The notes under the pieces are model-generated. The model did no database searches. It saw only the letters and a program-made list of their open reading frames with translations, and was not told the DNA's origin. Positions 1 through 9,467 of a stretch of DNA of 64,000 nucleotides are shown here, piece by piece; position 1 is the first letter of the stretch; each line of letters starts with the position of its first letter. Origin of the DNA: Buttiauxella izardii (GTDB lineage Bacteria; Pseudomonadota; Gammaproteobacteria; Enterobacterales; Enterobacteriaceae); assembly GCF_003601925.1 (NCBI RefSeq), contig NZ_QZWH01000044.1:1-64000 (forward strand). Reading direction: 5' to 3'. The position numbers and the translations under genes were made by a program.

Positions 1-161
1 GTTTCGGTTCCCAAAACATTCAGCAGCAGCGAATCCATTTTCCCGACAACGGGCAACGGTTCGCCATCAATTAAGCGCGCCAGCACGCTTCCCAACGGTT
101 TCGCCAGCGCAAAAAGCACCAGCAAGAAACTGGCGATCAGTAAAAATGCGGAGGCGGCCAT
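1..161 (-). CDS. kdpA: KdpA, potassium-transporting ATPase potassium-binding subunit (partial, N-terminus)
   Basis: This is the first 53 or so codons of KdpA, the potassium-channel-like subunit of the KdpFABC high-affinity K+ pump in the inner membrane. The reading begins MAASAFLLIASFLLVL, a hydrophobic first membrane segment, followed by a PLGSVLARLI stretch as in the E. coli protein. The gene runs off the left edge of the window, so the selectivity-filter regions cannot be inspected. Its ATG overlaps the kdpF stop by one base (TGATG), the usual translationally coupled arrangement. The operon is expected to be driven by KdpDE from the promoter upstream of kdpF. Confidence 0.93.
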   Translation of the reverse strand, partial: MAASAFLLIASFLLVLFALAKPLGSVLARLIDGEPLPVVGKMDSLLLNVLGTE

Positions 162-250
162 CAGAATGCCTCCGCATTGATCAGGGCATAAATTAAATAG
201 CCCAACAGCATGAATACCAGCACTACTCCGACGATCAGTCCTGCACTCAC
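161..250 (-). CDS. kdpF: KdpF, 29-residue stabilising subunit of the Kdp K+ ATPase
   Basis: A 29-codon gene with a GTG start at 250-248 reads MSAGLIVGVVLVFMLLGYLI then YALINAEAF, matching E. coli KdpF in length and sequence. It is a single hydrophobic membrane helix that binds the KdpA/KdpB interface and stabilises the complex. A GAGGTG purine-rich ribosome site overlaps the area just before the GTG. The stop shares a base with the kdpA start. It is the first gene of the operon. Confidence 0.93.
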   Translation of the reverse strand: MSAGLIVGVVLVFMLLGYLIYALINAEAF

Positions 251-261
251 AATCCACCTCC

Positions 262-386
<125 letters not shown>

Positions 387-480
387 TGATATGTAATGCA
401 ACGAGTGTGAAATTTTCAGTGCAAAGATGTCGTAAAAGTCTGAGGGTGGGGTGTAAAAAAAGTATAAAAATCGCAAAAGC
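387..480 (-). promoter_or_regulatory. kdpFABC promoter region with KdpE box
   Basis: On the minus strand, positions 468-452 read TTTATACTTTTTTTACA followed by CCCC, which is the KdpE-binding sequence known upstream of E. coli kdpFABC. Below it is an AT-rich stretch with TTTACGA and CATTACATAT-like elements that could be the -35 and -10, but I cannot fix the start point. The box lies about 200 bases from the kdpF GTG because an ERIC element occupies the leader. The rest of the 251-679 gap is AT-rich and holds no other gene I can see. Confidence 0.75.
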
Positions 481-679
481 CATTTGTTAACTAATGGTTA
501 GTATTTATTTAACTGTTTTGTAACTTAATTACGATTTGAATTGTAAATTTGTGGCAAAAAGTGACTTTAAGTGGTCGGATGAGTAGTAAACTTTCAGTCA
601 ATGCGATACTATTTTGGCCAGATAACAAGTTCTATTTTCCCGGTGTTTGCTACCGGTCACACAATGGAGGGAGAAACCA

Positions 680-886
680 ATGACTCTATATAAAGATTAT
701 CCACTGCATCAGGTCTTCCTGCGTCGCACTTTCGTGGTACTGGCAGGTGTTCTGGCGCTGCCAGTCATGCTGTTCTGGAAAGATCGTTCCCGTTTTTACA
801 GCTACCTGCACCGCGTGTGGTCTAAAACCAGTGAAAAACCGGTCTGGATGGCACAAGCCGAAGCGGCATCCGGTGATTTTTACTAA
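680..886 (+). CDS. ybfA: YbfA, small membrane protein of unknown function
   Basis: A 68-residue protein with the conserved FLRRT, AGVLALP and FWKDR blocks and the ending [11 protein letters not shown], the same length as E. coli YbfA. One hydrophobic segment (about residues 18-32) suggests a single-pass inner membrane protein. The ATG at 680 was chosen over an upstream in-frame codon at 647 because it is preceded by GGAGGGAG and matches the family start. It is divergent from kdpF, as in E. coli. The function is not established; E. coli ybfA has been reported as stress-responsive. Confidence 0.9.
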   Translation: MTLYKDYPLHQVFLRRTFVVLAGVLALPVMLFWKDRSRFYSYLHRVWSKTSEKPVWMAQAEAASGDFY

Positions 887-920
887 GTGGGTTAAACAGA
901 ACCCTGGCTTAAAGTTCAGC

Positions 921-952
921 AAGCCCCATCATTTCTGATGGGGCTTTTTTTT
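921..952 (+). terminator. Terminator after ybfA
   Basis: AAGCCCCATC, a 6-base loop and GATGGGGCTT form a strong stem followed by a run of eight T, 35 bases after the ybfA stop. It also lies just beyond the end of the convergent transferase gene. Confidence 0.9.
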
Positions 953-968
953 GGTCTATCACAACTGC

Positions 969-2519
969 TTAATGCACCAACTCTTGCCAGTTATAAACAT
1001 GATTCGTGGTATCCATAACCGGCACAGCGCCAGACAGCCGATTAGCCGTGTGTTGCACGCTATCTTGCGGTTTATCTCCCGGTAACGAAATCCCCATCCA
1101 GCGGCGTAATATTTTATCGTTATTAGCCGTCGAGTAAGTTGCATCCACGGTGCCGATATCCGGGTTATTCACCTGTGGGCTGTACCAGATAAACATCGGC
1201 ACTTCGAAAGCATGTTGGCTCGGTTTCACGCCGCCATGATGATAAACCACGCTTTGAGCAGGATCCCGTTCCAGCGCGTGATCGGAAAAATAAGCGACCG
1301 ATGCCCGGCGGTCTTTCAGCAGGCTAAAAATATTTCCGAGTAACTTATCCGTGTAATGAATTGAATTGTCATAGCAGGCATCAATACCATCACTTTGCTT
1401 CGTGAATGGCGCATCCGAGGCGGGAAAACGCGAGCATTCCGGTTCATGGCTACCATATATATGCATTACGATTAACTGCTTGCCCTGATGAATTAAAGCC
1501 TTACGCAAATCGGGTAATAACGCATCATCATAGCCATCGTTCAACCAGTGTTTATGCGTCGCGTTCATCGCAATACCGGTAATCGCATTATTATAATCTC
1601 CAAGCATTCCTTGCTTACTAAACCACGACGTATCAAACCCCGCCTGATTAGCCAGATTAATAATGTTATCGGAATAATTCTGAGGATTATGGTTAGTGAC
1701 CGTATCGGCGGTGATCGTCATCGGCACCGCGGTAATCGTGATTGGAGCGCCGCTAATGGCGTGTGTCCATAGCAACAGGTGATTACGCTCGGCTTCCAAC
1801 TGGGGTGTGGTCGGCTGCGGGTATCCATAAATACTCATGTTTTCACTGCGTGCGGATTCCCCAATAACCAGCACATAGGTATCAATGCCCGTTTCCTGTT
1901 TTTGCAAAGTATAATCAGGAACATGACTGGCTATATTTTTAATTAACTGCTGATCATTCCACGCTTGCAGGAAGTATTTAATATTGCTGAAAGGTAAATA
2001 ATTAACGACTCGCACCGCAATGCTACCCTGGCAATTTTTCTTCATAATATGAACGGTCGCTTGCACAATATTGCTGAGTAGCAGCACGACTAATATATAA
2101 AGGGGTAATTTTGCCAGCCATTTTTTGCCCAGCGATGGGGTGGTTGCGACACAGTGTAATAACAAAATGACCAACGCCAAAAAACCAACGCAGTACTTTT
2201 GATACAGCATTAGCATTCCGGTGATTTCATGGCTATCGCTATCCAATACACTCATGGCAAAACCATAGCTAAACGCCGAGCCAAAGCTGTTCCGTGCATA
2301 GAACGTGAGCGTAATATCCCACGCAATGATAAACATCGGTAGTGCAGCGACAAATAGGCGAACAGACTTTCGCTTAATTAGTCCCAGTGATAACACTAAC
2401 AACACAAATATAATTAATCGCTGAAACATCACGTGGGCCGGGGCAAACAATACATTGGCAAATGCTACAATTAATATACATATTGCTAACGGAATAAACC
2501 GATATGTTTTACTTAACAT
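969..2519 (-). CDS. CptA/EptC-like phosphoethanolamine transferase
   Basis: A 516-residue inner membrane protein of the sulfatase/alkaline phosphatase superfamily that transfers phosphoethanolamine to lipopolysaccharide or related glycans. Residues 1-155 hold about five membrane segments. The periplasmic catalytic domain has GESARSENMSIYGYP (metal ligand Glu221), a PIT motif whose Thr261 aligns with the nucleophile of CptA, GSHEPEC (about 356-362) and SDHALE with Asp413-His414. Only a few cysteines lie in the soluble domain, unlike EptA/MCR with several disulfides, so CptA/EptC is the nearest familiar relative. The usual SDHGE is changed to SDHAL. The 5' end of the gene is strikingly AT-rich (15 G/C in 2461-2520), pointing to acquisition. 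The substrate is not deducible. Confidence 0.8.
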   Translation of the reverse strand: MLSKTYRFIPLAICILIVAFANVLFAPAHVMFQRLIIFVLLVLSLGLIKRKSVRLFVAALPMFIIAWDITLTFYARNSFGSAFSYGFAMSVLDSDSHEITGMLMLYQKYCVGFLALVILLLHCVATTPSLGKKWLAKLPLYILVVLLLSNIVQATVHIMKKNCQGSIAVRVVNYLPFSNIKYFLQAWNDQQLIKNIASHVPDYTLQKQETGIDTYVLVIGESARSENMSIYGYPQPTTPQLEAERNHLLLWTHAISGAPITITAVPMTITADTVTNHNPQNYSDNIINLANQAGFDTSWFSKQGMLGDYNNAITGIAMNATHKHWLNDGYDDALLPDLRKALIHQGKQLIVMHIYGSHEPECSRFPASDAPFTKQSDGIDACYDNSIHYTDKLLGNIFSLLKDRRASVAYFSDHALERDPAQSVVYHHGGVKPSQHAFEVPMFIWYSPQVNNPDIGTVDATYSTANNDKILRRWMGISLPGDKPQDSVQHTANRLSGAVPVMDTTNHVYNWQELVH

Positions 2520-2747
2520 ATAAACAACACCCGCGAGGAATCACCATATTTAAATGGTTATGAAAATTTAGCTTTTAGTGCGGTTTAATATACCTGAAGG
2601 CATGAATAAGCATAGAGATATTCATGTGATGAATTCGTTCTTTGACATAAGTCATTAAGCGGCGAGTAGAACAAGAGTTCTTGATGTTTTTTTTATCGTA
2701 CAAAATATGTGAAGATAATCATTCCAGCCACTTATGGGATCTGCAGC

Positions 2748-3197
2748 ATGTTGATTTGGCAAGATTTACATCATTCAGAATTGAGCGTCACCGATCTCTA
2801 CACGCTTTTAGCATTACGCAATGAAGTGTTTGTCGTTGAGCAGAACTGCCCTTATCAGGATATCGATGGTGACGACTTAGTCGGCGAGAACCGCCATATC
2901 CTCGGTTGGCGCGACGGTAAACTGGTCGCTTATGCCCGCATTTTGAAAAGCGACAGCGAATTTGAACCGGTCGTCATTGGCCGCGTCATTATCGACAAAA
3001 GCGTGCGTGGCGAAAAACTGGGCTACCAATTAATGGAACAAGCCATGGCCTCTTGCCAACAATACTGGCCGGAAAAAACCGTCTACTTAGGCGCGCAGGC
3101 TCATTTGCAATCGTTCTACGCACACTTTGGATTTATCCCGGTGACCGAGGTTTATGACGAAGATGGCATTCCTCATATCGGCATGGCAAATCGTTAA
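2748..3197 (+). CDS. elaA: ElaA, GNAT-family N-acetyltransferase
   Basis: A 149-residue GNAT acyltransferase close to E. coli ElaA (153 residues). It shows the conserved VFVVEQNCPYQDIDGDDL block, RHILGW, YARILKSD, the acetyl-CoA loop region VIGRVI...RGEKLGYQLM, and the C-terminal FYAHFGF and EDGIPHIGM motifs. The start at 2748 is preferred over 2709 because homologues begin at M-x-WQDLHHSELS. The acceptor is unknown. It is followed by elaB after a 70-base gap and is probably cytoplasmic. Confidence 0.92.
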   Translation: MLIWQDLHHSELSVTDLYTLLALRNEVFVVEQNCPYQDIDGDDLVGENRHILGWRDGKLVAYARILKSDSEFEPVVIGRVIIDKSVRGEKLGYQLMEQAMASCQQYWPEKTVYLGAQAHLQSFYAHFGFIPVTEVYDEDGIPHIGMANR

Positions 3198-3267
3198 TCA
3201 TCGGGCGAAAAGTAGTAGTGTTGTCTATAGTTAGCGGACGAGCATTTTTTAAACACGGAGAACAGTG

Positions 3268-3567
3268 ATGCAACCGTATGAATCTCGTCTTGATGATGAC
3301 TTAACTTTGCTGAGTGAAACGCTGGAAGAAGTACTGCGTTCCTCAGGTGACCCGGCTGACCAAAAATACATTGAGCTGAAAGAACGTGCCGAACAGGCGC
3401 TCAGTGAAGTCAAAGCGCGGGTCAGTAACGCTTCCGATAATTACTATTATCGGGCCAAAAAAGCGGTTTATCGCGCTGATGATTATGTTCATGAAAAACC
3501 ATGGCAAGGAGTGGGCGTGGGGGCTGCGGCGGGTCTGGTGTTAGGCCTGTTATTAGCCAGACGCTAG
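3268..3567 (+). CDS. elaB: ElaB, C-tail-anchored inner membrane protein (DUF883/YqjD family)
   Basis: A 99-residue protein with a long amphipathic, probably coiled-coil N-terminal part (LLSETLEEVLRSSGDPADQK) and one C-terminal membrane helix ending GLVLGLLLARR, typical of ElaB/YqjD/YgaM. These proteins are reported to associate with stationary-phase ribosomes at the membrane. GTG (3265) and ATG (3268) are adjacent; the ATG is chosen with GGAG at 3257-3260. CTATAGT upstream, near 3225, could be a stationary-phase -10, an inference only. Confidence 0.92.
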   Translation: MQPYESRLDDDLTLLSETLEEVLRSSGDPADQKYIELKERAEQALSEVKARVSNASDNYYYRAKKAVYRADDYVHEKPWQGVGVGAAAGLVLGLLLARR

Positions 3568-3572
3568 TTTAG

Positions 3573-3639
3573 AATCGGCACATAAATTCACCGTGTGCCG
3601 ATTAAAGAAAATCTTACCCATTGGGTGGGATTTTTTTTT
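3573..3639 (+). terminator. Tandem hairpins after elaB
   Basis: AATCGGCACA (3573) pairs with TGTGCCGATT (3594-3603). A second weaker stem, TACCCA/TGGGTG, then runs straight into nine T at 3631-3639. Together they look like an intrinsic terminator separating elaB from menF. Confidence 0.8.
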
Positions 3640-3654
3640 GCCGTCATGACCACG

Positions 3655-3660
3655 TATAAT
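3655..3660 (+). promoter_or_regulatory. Candidate menF -10 element
   Basis: A perfect TATAAT lies 29 bases before the menF GTG and directly downstream of the elaB terminator. The expected -35 position falls in the terminator T-run and does not match the consensus, so this is a candidate only. Confidence 0.45.
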
Positions 3661-3689
3661 CAGGGGTTTTCAGGGAAGGTGAGGTAAAC

Positions 3690-4991
3690 GTGAATTCAGT
3701 TGTCGTCGCGCTGCAACAGCTACAGCTTGCATTGAACGCAGAATTTGCGGATGCGCCGGGCTTAGAGCAATTATCCATTGCCATTAGTCTGAGTGATGCC
3801 TCAGATGCCCTCGCGTGGCTAACCAGCCAACGCCTGTATCCTCAATTTTACTGGCAACAGCGCAATGGCGATGACGAAATCGCGGCGCTTGGCGCACTAC
3901 AGAAGTTTGAAACCCTGGAGGCTGCCAGCGCATTTCTGAATGATTACGCCAGCCAGCCAACCCTTCGTATCACTGGCGTCAATGCTTTCTCGCCAACGAC
4001 GAGCTTCTTATTTCTTCCTCGCCTTGAGTGGCGTCGCACTGGCGGCGGCGCGTTTCTGTATCTTCATTTGTATAGCGAAACCTCCTTACAAGAAGATGCG
4101 CGTGAGGCGCGGCAATTCCTCGAACAACTGCTGCCTGCCAAATTGCTGCCATCGCAGCGCTTAAATTGTGTGGGCGAGCAGCACATTCCGACTCAGCCTG
4201 AATGGCATCAGCTAATTGAGCGGGCCACAACTGCGATTGAGCAACATGAGCTTGATAAAGTGGTGCTGGCTCGAATCACCGATTTGCAATTTACCTCGGC
4301 GGTTTCTGCGGCGGGATTTATGGCGGCGAGTCGGCGGGTTAACCTGAATTGCTATCATTTTCTGATGGTTTTTGATGCCAGCCATGCGTTCCTTGGCTCA
4401 AGCCCGGAGCGACTTTGGCGGCGCATTGATAACGCGTTGCGTACCGAGGCACTCGCCGGAACCGTGGCGAATCACCCGGACGAACATCGCGCCTGGTCAC
4501 TCGGCCAATGGCTGTTAAAAGACGATAAAAACCAGCGTGAAAACATGCTGGTGGTTGAAGATATTTGTCAGCGCCTGCAAAAAGCGGTGGGCGCGATTGA
4601 TGTTCTGCCTCCGCAAATTGTGCGCCTGCGAAAAGTGCAGCATCTGCGCCGTTGCATCTGGACTGAACTTGCCAGGCCCGACGACGTAGAATGCCTGACT
4701 TTACTGCAACCCACGGCTGCGGTGGCGGGTTTGCCTCGCGATAGAGCGCGCCAATTCATTACTCAATATGAACCGTTTGAACGTGAATGGTATGCGGGAT
4801 CGGCCGGGTATCTCTCGCAGCGCCAGGCGGAATTCTGCGTCGCCTTACGCTCGGCAAAAGTGACCAATAACATGGTGCGATTGTACGCCGGAGCGGGGAT
4901 TGTCGCGGGTTCCGACGCGGCGGAAGAATGGCAGGAAATCGAAAATAAAGCCGCCGGATTACGCACGCTACTGACGAAAACAACGTTTTGA
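3690..4991 (+). CDS. menF: MenF, menaquinone-specific isochorismate synthase
   Basis: Converts chorismate to isochorismate, the first committed step of menaquinone synthesis. The 433 residues match E. coli MenF (431). The C-terminal chorismate-binding domain shows ELDKVVLAR with Lys190, the base that activates water, LGSSPERL, TEALAGTVAN and the C-terminal YAGAGIVAGSD Mg2+/substrate loop. The start is GTG with GGTGAGG ahead of it. It heads the men cluster, but an ERIC element separates it from menD, so it may be transcribed separately from menDHBCE. Confidence 0.95.
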   Translation: MNSVVVALQQLQLALNAEFADAPGLEQLSIAISLSDASDALAWLTSQRLYPQFYWQQRNGDDEIAALGALQKFETLEAASAFLNDYASQPTLRITGVNAFSPTTSFLFLPRLEWRRTGGGAFLYLHLYSETSLQEDAREARQFLEQLLPAKLLPSQRLNCVGEQHIPTQPEWHQLIERATTAIEQHELDKVVLARITDLQFTSAVSAAGFMAASRRVNLNCYHFLMVFDASHAFLGSSPERLWRRIDNALRTEALAGTVANHPDEHRAWSLGQWLLKDDKNQRENMLVVEDICQRLQKAVGAIDVLPPQIVRLRKVQHLRRCIWTELARPDDVECLTLLQPTAAVAGLPRDRARQFITQYEPFEREWYAGSAGYLSQRQAEFCVALRSAKVTNNMVRLYAGAGIVAGSDAAEEWQEIENKAAGLRTLLTKTTF

Positions 4992-5000
4992 GTATTAGAG

Positions 5001-5126
5001 ATACCCAAAATAATTCGAGTTGCATCGAGGCGGCAAGTGAGCGAGTCCCGATGAGCTTACATTAGTAAGTGATTCGGGCGAGGTCTCGTCGCTAACAAAG
5101 ATGCGGCTTGAAGTATGAAGGGTATT
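5001..5126. repeat. ERIC element between menF and menD
   Basis: About 126 bases with core ATGAGCTTACATTAGTAAGT and ends ATACCCAAAATAATTCGAG and CTTGAAGTATGAAGGGTAT, matching the ERIC consensus in inverted orientation to the copy at 262-386. It fills most of the 207-base menF-menD gap. Confidence 0.92.
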
Positions 5127-5162
5127 ACGTATTCACATCAAAATAATTGTCCCATCAATAAT

Positions 5163-5187
5163 TATAATGAGTCAGCAAAATTGACTC
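5163..5187 (+). promoter_or_regulatory. TATAAT and hairpin before menD
   Basis: TATAAT at 5163-5168 is followed by TGAGTCA (5168-5174) pairing with TGACTCA (5181-5187), 11 bases ahead of the menD ATG. It could be a menD promoter or operator/leader hairpin; no good -35 is visible. Low certainty. Confidence 0.35.
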
Positions 5188-5198
5188 AGGACTGAATC

Positions 5199-6869
5199 AT
5201 GTCGATAAGCTCGTTTAACCGCCGTTGGGCTACGGTAATTCTTGAAGCGTTAACTCGCCACGGTGTGCGCCACGTGTGCATCGCGCCGGGTTCGCGTTCT
5301 ACGCCGCTGACCCTTGGCGCGGCTGAAAATCGGGCTTTTATTTGCCATACGCATTTTGACGAGCGTGGTTTAGGGCATCTGGCATTAGGCCTGGCAAAAG
5401 CCAGCCAGGCTCCCGTCGCGATTATCGTCACTTCCGGTACGGCGGTGGCAAACCTCTATCCGGCGATTATCGAAGCGGGTTTGACCGGGGAAAAACTGGT
5501 GGTGCTCACCGCCGATCGCCCGCCGGAACTCATTGATTGCGGTGCCAATCAGGCCATTCGCCAGCCGGGTATTTTCAGCTCCCATCCCACAGATTCCATT
5601 AATCTGCCGCGCCCGACGCAGGATATTCCCGCGCGCTGGTTAGTTTCGACCATCGACAACGCCCTCGGCCAGCAAACAGGCGGCGCGGTTCACATCAATT
5701 GCCCCTTCGCTGAACCGCTGTATGGCGAACCTGATGAAACCGGCATGAGCTGGCAACAGGCGCTGGGCGACTGGTGGCAAAGCGACAAACCCTGGCTGCG
5801 CACCGGTTCTGCTCTGGAAGCAATCAAACAGCGCGACTGGTTCTTCTGGCGGCAAAAACGCGGCGTGGTGGTTGCCGGGCGTTTGAATGCCGAAGAAGGC
5901 AAACACGTTGCAGCCTGGGCGAAAATGCTGGGCTGGCCGCTGATTGGCGATGTGCTCTCGCAAACCGGGCAACCGCTGCCGTGTGCGGATTTATGGTTGA
6001 GTAACAGCCAGGCGGTAACTGAACTTGCCGAAGCGCAAATTATTATTCAGTTTGGCAGCAGCCTGACGGGAAAACGCGTTCTGCAATGGCAAGCGACCTG
6101 CGAGCCTGAAGAATATTGGCTGGTGGATAACCTGCCAGGCCGCCTCGACCCTGCAAACCATCGTGGCCGTCGTTTATCGTGCGACATTGTACAGTGGCTC
6201 GAACTTCATCCGGCTGAAAAACGCGTGGCCTGGGATGAGAAACTCACAACGCTGGCAAAAATCGCCCAGCAGGCGGTGAAAAAGGGCACGGCGGAATTTG
6301 GCGAAGCGCAAGTGGCTGCGCGATTGCCGGAACTGTTACCGGACGCCGGGCAGGTGTTCGTTGGCAATAGTTTGATTGTTCGGCTGGTGGATTCTTTCGC
6401 GCAAATGCCAGTCGGCTACCCGGTTTATAGCAACCGTGGCGCAAGTGGCATCGACGGCTTGCTCTCCACGGCGGCGGGTGTGCAACGCGCCACGGCCCGT
6501 TCGACGCTGGCGATTGTCGGCGACCTTTCGGCACTTTACGATATGAACTCGCTGGCACTGTTACGCGAAGTCTCCGCGCCGTTTGTGCTGCTGATTGTGA
6601 ATAACAACGGCGGGCAAATCTTCTCGTTATTGCCAACGCCTGCCGCTGAACGAGAGCGTTTCTACTGCATGCCGCAGAACGTCAAATTCGCCCATGCGGC
6701 GGCGATGTTCGGCCTCGGCTACCACAACCCGACAAGCTGGGACGAATTACAAAACGCAGTCGATACCGCCTGGCGCATGCCGCGCACGACAGTCATCGAA
6801 CTGACGGTTGGCGAAACCGACGGCGCACAAACTTTGCAGCATTTGCTGGCGCAGGTCAGCCAGGCATGA
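5199..6869 (+). CDS. menD: MenD, SEPHCHC synthase
   Basis: 2-Succinyl-5-enolpyruvyl-6-hydroxy-3-cyclohexene-1-carboxylate synthase, a thiamine-diphosphate enzyme that adds the succinyl semialdehyde unit from 2-oxoglutarate to isochorismate. It has 556 residues, exactly the E. coli length. The Pyr domain has [16 protein letters not shown] and [12 protein letters not shown]; the PP domain has [11 protein letters not shown]...NNNGGQ, the metal/ThDP-binding motif. It overlaps menH by four bases (ATGA). Gene order menDHBCE is as in E. coli. Confidence 0.96.
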   Translation: MSISSFNRRWATVILEALTRHGVRHVCIAPGSRSTPLTLGAAENRAFICHTHFDERGLGHLALGLAKASQAPVAIIVTSGTAVANLYPAIIEAGLTGEKLVVLTADRPPELIDCGANQAIRQPGIFSSHPTDSINLPRPTQDIPARWLVSTIDNALGQQTGGAVHINCPFAEPLYGEPDETGMSWQQALGDWWQSDKPWLRTGSALEAIKQRDWFFWRQKRGVVVAGRLNAEEGKHVAAWAKMLGWPLIGDVLSQTGQPLPCADLWLSNSQAVTELAEAQIIIQFGSSLTGKRVLQWQATCEPEEYWLVDNLPGRLDPANHRGRRLSCDIVQWLELHPAEKRVAWDEKLTTLAKIAQQAVKKGTAEFGEAQVAARLPELLPDAGQVFVGNSLIVRLVDSFAQMPVGYPVYSNRGASGIDGLLSTAAGVQRATARSTLAIVGDLSALYDMNSLALLREVSAPFVLLIVNNNGGQIFSLLPTPAAERERFYCMPQNVKFAHAAAMFGLGYHNPTSWDELQNAVDTAWRMPRTTVIELTVGETDGAQTLQHLLAQVSQA

Positions 6870-7648
6870 TTTTACATGCGGTTCTTCGCGAAGGGCGTGA
6901 GGCAAAATTGCCGTGCCTGGTTTGGCTGCATGGCTTTTTGGGCAGCCAGCAGGAATGGCAACCCCTCAGCGAAAACTTCAGCGACTGGCCGCAACTGCAC
7001 ATCGACTTACCCGGTCACGGAAAATCGTTGGATATTAACGCCGAAAGCTTCCAACAGGTTGACGAATTACTGCGTAAAACCCTGCTTAGTTACAACATAC
7101 TAAAATACTGGCTGATCGGTTATTCACTCGGCGGGCGAGTGGCGATGTATCACGCTTGTCAGGGCGAGAATACGGGTTTGCAGGGTCTGATTGTGGAAGG
7201 CAGTCATCCCGGTTTGGCTGACGAAACCTTGCGCCGCGAAAGACAAGCCAGCGATCAACGCTGGGCGCAGCGTTTACGCAGCGAACCCTTAAAAGACGTG
7301 CTCGCCGACTGGTATCAACAGCCGGTATTTCAGTCGCTCAACGACGAGCAACGTCGCGAACTCATTGCGGTTCGCAGCCAGAATAATGCGGCAACTCTCG
7401 CCGCTATGCTCGAAGCAACGTCACTCGGCAATCAGCCCAATTTGCAGGCCGCGCTCCAACAATTGCCACAGCCTTTTTACTATCTTTGTGGTGAGCGGGA
7501 TGAAAAATTCCGCACCGTGGCGCAAAGCCTCGGCCAGACACCTCATCTTATTACTGCCGCAGGCCACAATGCGCATCGGGAAAACCCGGCTGCATTCAGT
7601 GCTTGCCTGCTCAACTTATTGCGAAAACCTTGCGAGGAAACACCATGA
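6866..7648 (+). CDS. menH: MenH, SHCHC synthase (alpha/beta hydrolase)
   Basis: Eliminates pyruvate from SEPHCHC to give 2-succinyl-6-hydroxy-2,4-cyclohexadiene-1-carboxylate. This is a 260-residue alpha/beta hydrolase (E. coli 252) with LHGFLGS, DLPGHG and the nucleophile elbow GYSLGG (Ser87); the catalytic His is in [11 protein letters not shown] near the C-terminus. It starts inside the menD stop and itself ends four bases into menB, so translation is coupled throughout. Confidence 0.95.
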   Translation: MILHAVLREGREAKLPCLVWLHGFLGSQQEWQPLSENFSDWPQLHIDLPGHGKSLDINAESFQQVDELLRKTLLSYNILKYWLIGYSLGGRVAMYHACQGENTGLQGLIVEGSHPGLADETLRRERQASDQRWAQRLRSEPLKDVLADWYQQPVFQSLNDEQRRELIAVRSQNNAATLAAMLEATSLGNQPNLQAALQQLPQPFYYLCGERDEKFRTVAQSLGQTPHLITAAGHNAHRENPAAFSACLLNLLRKPCEETP

Positions 7649-8502
7649 TTTATCCAGACGAACAAATGCTCTATGCCCCGGTTGAATGGCAGGATTGCTC
7701 GGAAGGTTACACCGATATCCGTTACCACAAATCTGCCGATGGCATCGCGAAAATCACCATCAACCGCCCGGAAGTGCGTAACGCCTTCCGCCCGTTGACC
7801 GTGAAAGAGATGATCAATGCCCTGGCTGACGCGCGTTATGACGACAACATCGGCACCATCATTCTGACCGGCGAAGGCGAAAAAGCTTTCTGCGCAGGCG
7901 GTGACCAGAAAGTGCGTGGCGATTACGGCGGTTACCAGGACGCCAGCGGCACCCATCACCTGAACGTGCTGGATTTCCAGCGCCAGATTCGCACCTGTCC
8001 AAAACCTGTCGTGGCGATGGTTGCTGGTTACTCCATCGGCGGTGGCCACGTGCTGCACATGATGTGTGACCTGACGATTGCCGCTGAAAACGCAGTCTTC
8101 GGCCAGACTGGCCCGAAAGTCGGATCCTTCGACGGCGGCTGGGGCGCTTCCTACATGGCGCGTATTGTCGGCCAGAAAAAAGCCCGTGAAATCTGGTTCC
8201 TGTGCCGCCAGTACGACGCGAAAGAAGCGCTGGATATGGGCCTGGTCAACACCGTGGTGCCAAATGCCGATCTCGAAAAAGAGACCGTGCGCTGGTGTCG
8301 TGAAATGCTGCAAAACAGCCCGATGGCTCTGCGTTGCCTGAAAGCCGCACTCAATGCCGATTGCGATGGCCAGGCCGGTTTGCAGGAACTGGCAGGCAAC
8401 GCCACCATGTTGTTCTACATGACCGAAGAAGGTCAGGAAGGCCGCAACGCGTTCAACCAAAAACGCCAGCCGGACTTCAGCAAATTTAAACGGAATCCGT
8501 AA
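7645..8502 (+). CDS. menB: MenB, 1,4-dihydroxy-2-naphthoyl-CoA synthase
   Basis: Crotonase-family Dieckmann cyclase acting on o-succinylbenzoyl-CoA. It has 285 residues, as in E. coli. The sequence has CAGGDQ (oxyanion-hole region), [16 protein letters not shown] and the [14 protein letters not shown] active-site block. The ATG at 7645 follows GCGAGGAAACACC and matches the family start MIYPDE; the longer in-frame extension lies inside menH. It is a highly conserved member of the operon. Confidence 0.97.
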   Translation: MIYPDEQMLYAPVEWQDCSEGYTDIRYHKSADGIAKITINRPEVRNAFRPLTVKEMINALADARYDDNIGTIILTGEGEKAFCAGGDQKVRGDYGGYQDASGTHHLNVLDFQRQIRTCPKPVVAMVAGYSIGGGHVLHMMCDLTIAAENAVFGQTGPKVGSFDGGWGASYMARIVGQKKAREIWFLCRQYDAKEALDMGLVNTVVPNADLEKETVRWCREMLQNSPMALRCLKAALNADCDGQAGLQELAGNATMLFYMTEEGQEGRNAFNQKRQPDFSKFKRNP

Positions 8503-9467
8503 TGCGTCGCGTCGAACTGTGGCGCTTTCAGGTGCCGATGGATGCGGGAGTGGTGCTGCGTGAGCGGCGCCTGAAAACACGCGACGGTTTGCTGGTGCGG
8601 CTGACGGACGGCGAAAAACAAGGCTGCGGTGAGATTTCACCGTTGCCGGGTTTTAGCATTGAAACGGTCGAAGAAGCGCAAAGCGAAGCATTGCTCTGGC
8701 TGCAAGCCTGGCAAACGGGTAACGATACTGACTTACCCGAAATGCCGTCGGTGGCTTTTGGCCTGAGTTGTGCGCTGGCGGAAATCAGCGGCGAGCTTCC
8801 GCAGGCGGCAGATTACCGAGCGGCACCGCTTTGCACTGGCGATCCGGACGAACTGTTCGAAATGCTCAGCGCCATTCCCGGCGAGAAAGTCGCGAAGGTC
8901 AAAGTCGGTTTGTATGAAGCGGTGCGCGATGGCATGGTGGTTAACTTGCTGCTTGAAGCGATGCCCGATTTGCGTTTACGCCTTGACGCCAACCGCGCCT
9001 GGACACCGCTGAAAGCCCAGCAGTTCGCCAAATATGTCAATCCGGATTTCCGCTCACGTATCGCGTTTATCGAAGAACCGTGCAAAACCCGCGAGCAATC
9101 GCGTGAGTTTGCCCGCGAAACCGGAATCGCTATCGCATGGGATGAAAGCCTGCGTGAACCTGATTTTGCGTTTGCCGCCGAACCTGGCCTGGGTGCTGTC
9201 GTGATTAAACCCACGCTCACCGGCAGCTTGGCGAAAGTGCGTCAGCAGGTCGAGCAAGCTCATGCGTTGGGATTGACGGCGGTGATCAGCTCGTCGATTG
9301 AATCAAGCCTCGGCCTGACACAACTGGCGCGAATTGCCGCATGGCTGACGCCGCAAACGATGCCGGGCCTGGATACGCTGTCATTGATGCAGGCGCAGTT
9401 AGTGCGTGAATGGCCAAACAGTCCGTTACCGTGCTGGTCGCTGGAATCCCTTGAGCGAGTGTTATGA
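8502..9467 (+). CDS. menC: MenC, o-succinylbenzoate synthase
   Basis: Enolase-superfamily dehydratase making o-succinylbenzoate. A 321-residue protein with the catalytic lysines in KVKVGLYE, metal ligands in [14 protein letters not shown] and WDESL, and the second lysine in VIKPTLTG. Its ATG shares one base with the menB stop (TAATG) and it overlaps menE by four bases. Confidence 0.95.
   Translation: MRRVELWRFQVPMDAGVVLRERRLKTRDGLLVRLTDGEKQGCGEISPLPGFSIETVEEAQSEALLWLQAWQTGNDTDLPEMPSVAFGLSCALAEISGELPQAADYRAAPLCTGDPDELFEMLSAIPGEKVAKVKVGLYEAVRDGMVVNLLLEAMPDLRLRLDANRAWTPLKAQQFAKYVNPDFRSRIAFIEEPCKTREQSREFARETGIAIAWDESLREPDFAFAAEPGLGAVVIKPTLTGSLAKVRQQVEQAHALGLTAVISSSIESSLGLTQLARIAAWLTPQTMPGLDTLSLMQAQLVREWPNSPLPCWSLESLERVL

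Noticed and set aside
7543..8640. 365-codon open frame on the minus strand opposite menB/menC
   Set aside because: It lies antisense to menB, which is fully conserved; the translation has no recognisable motif and reflects codon bias of the real gene.
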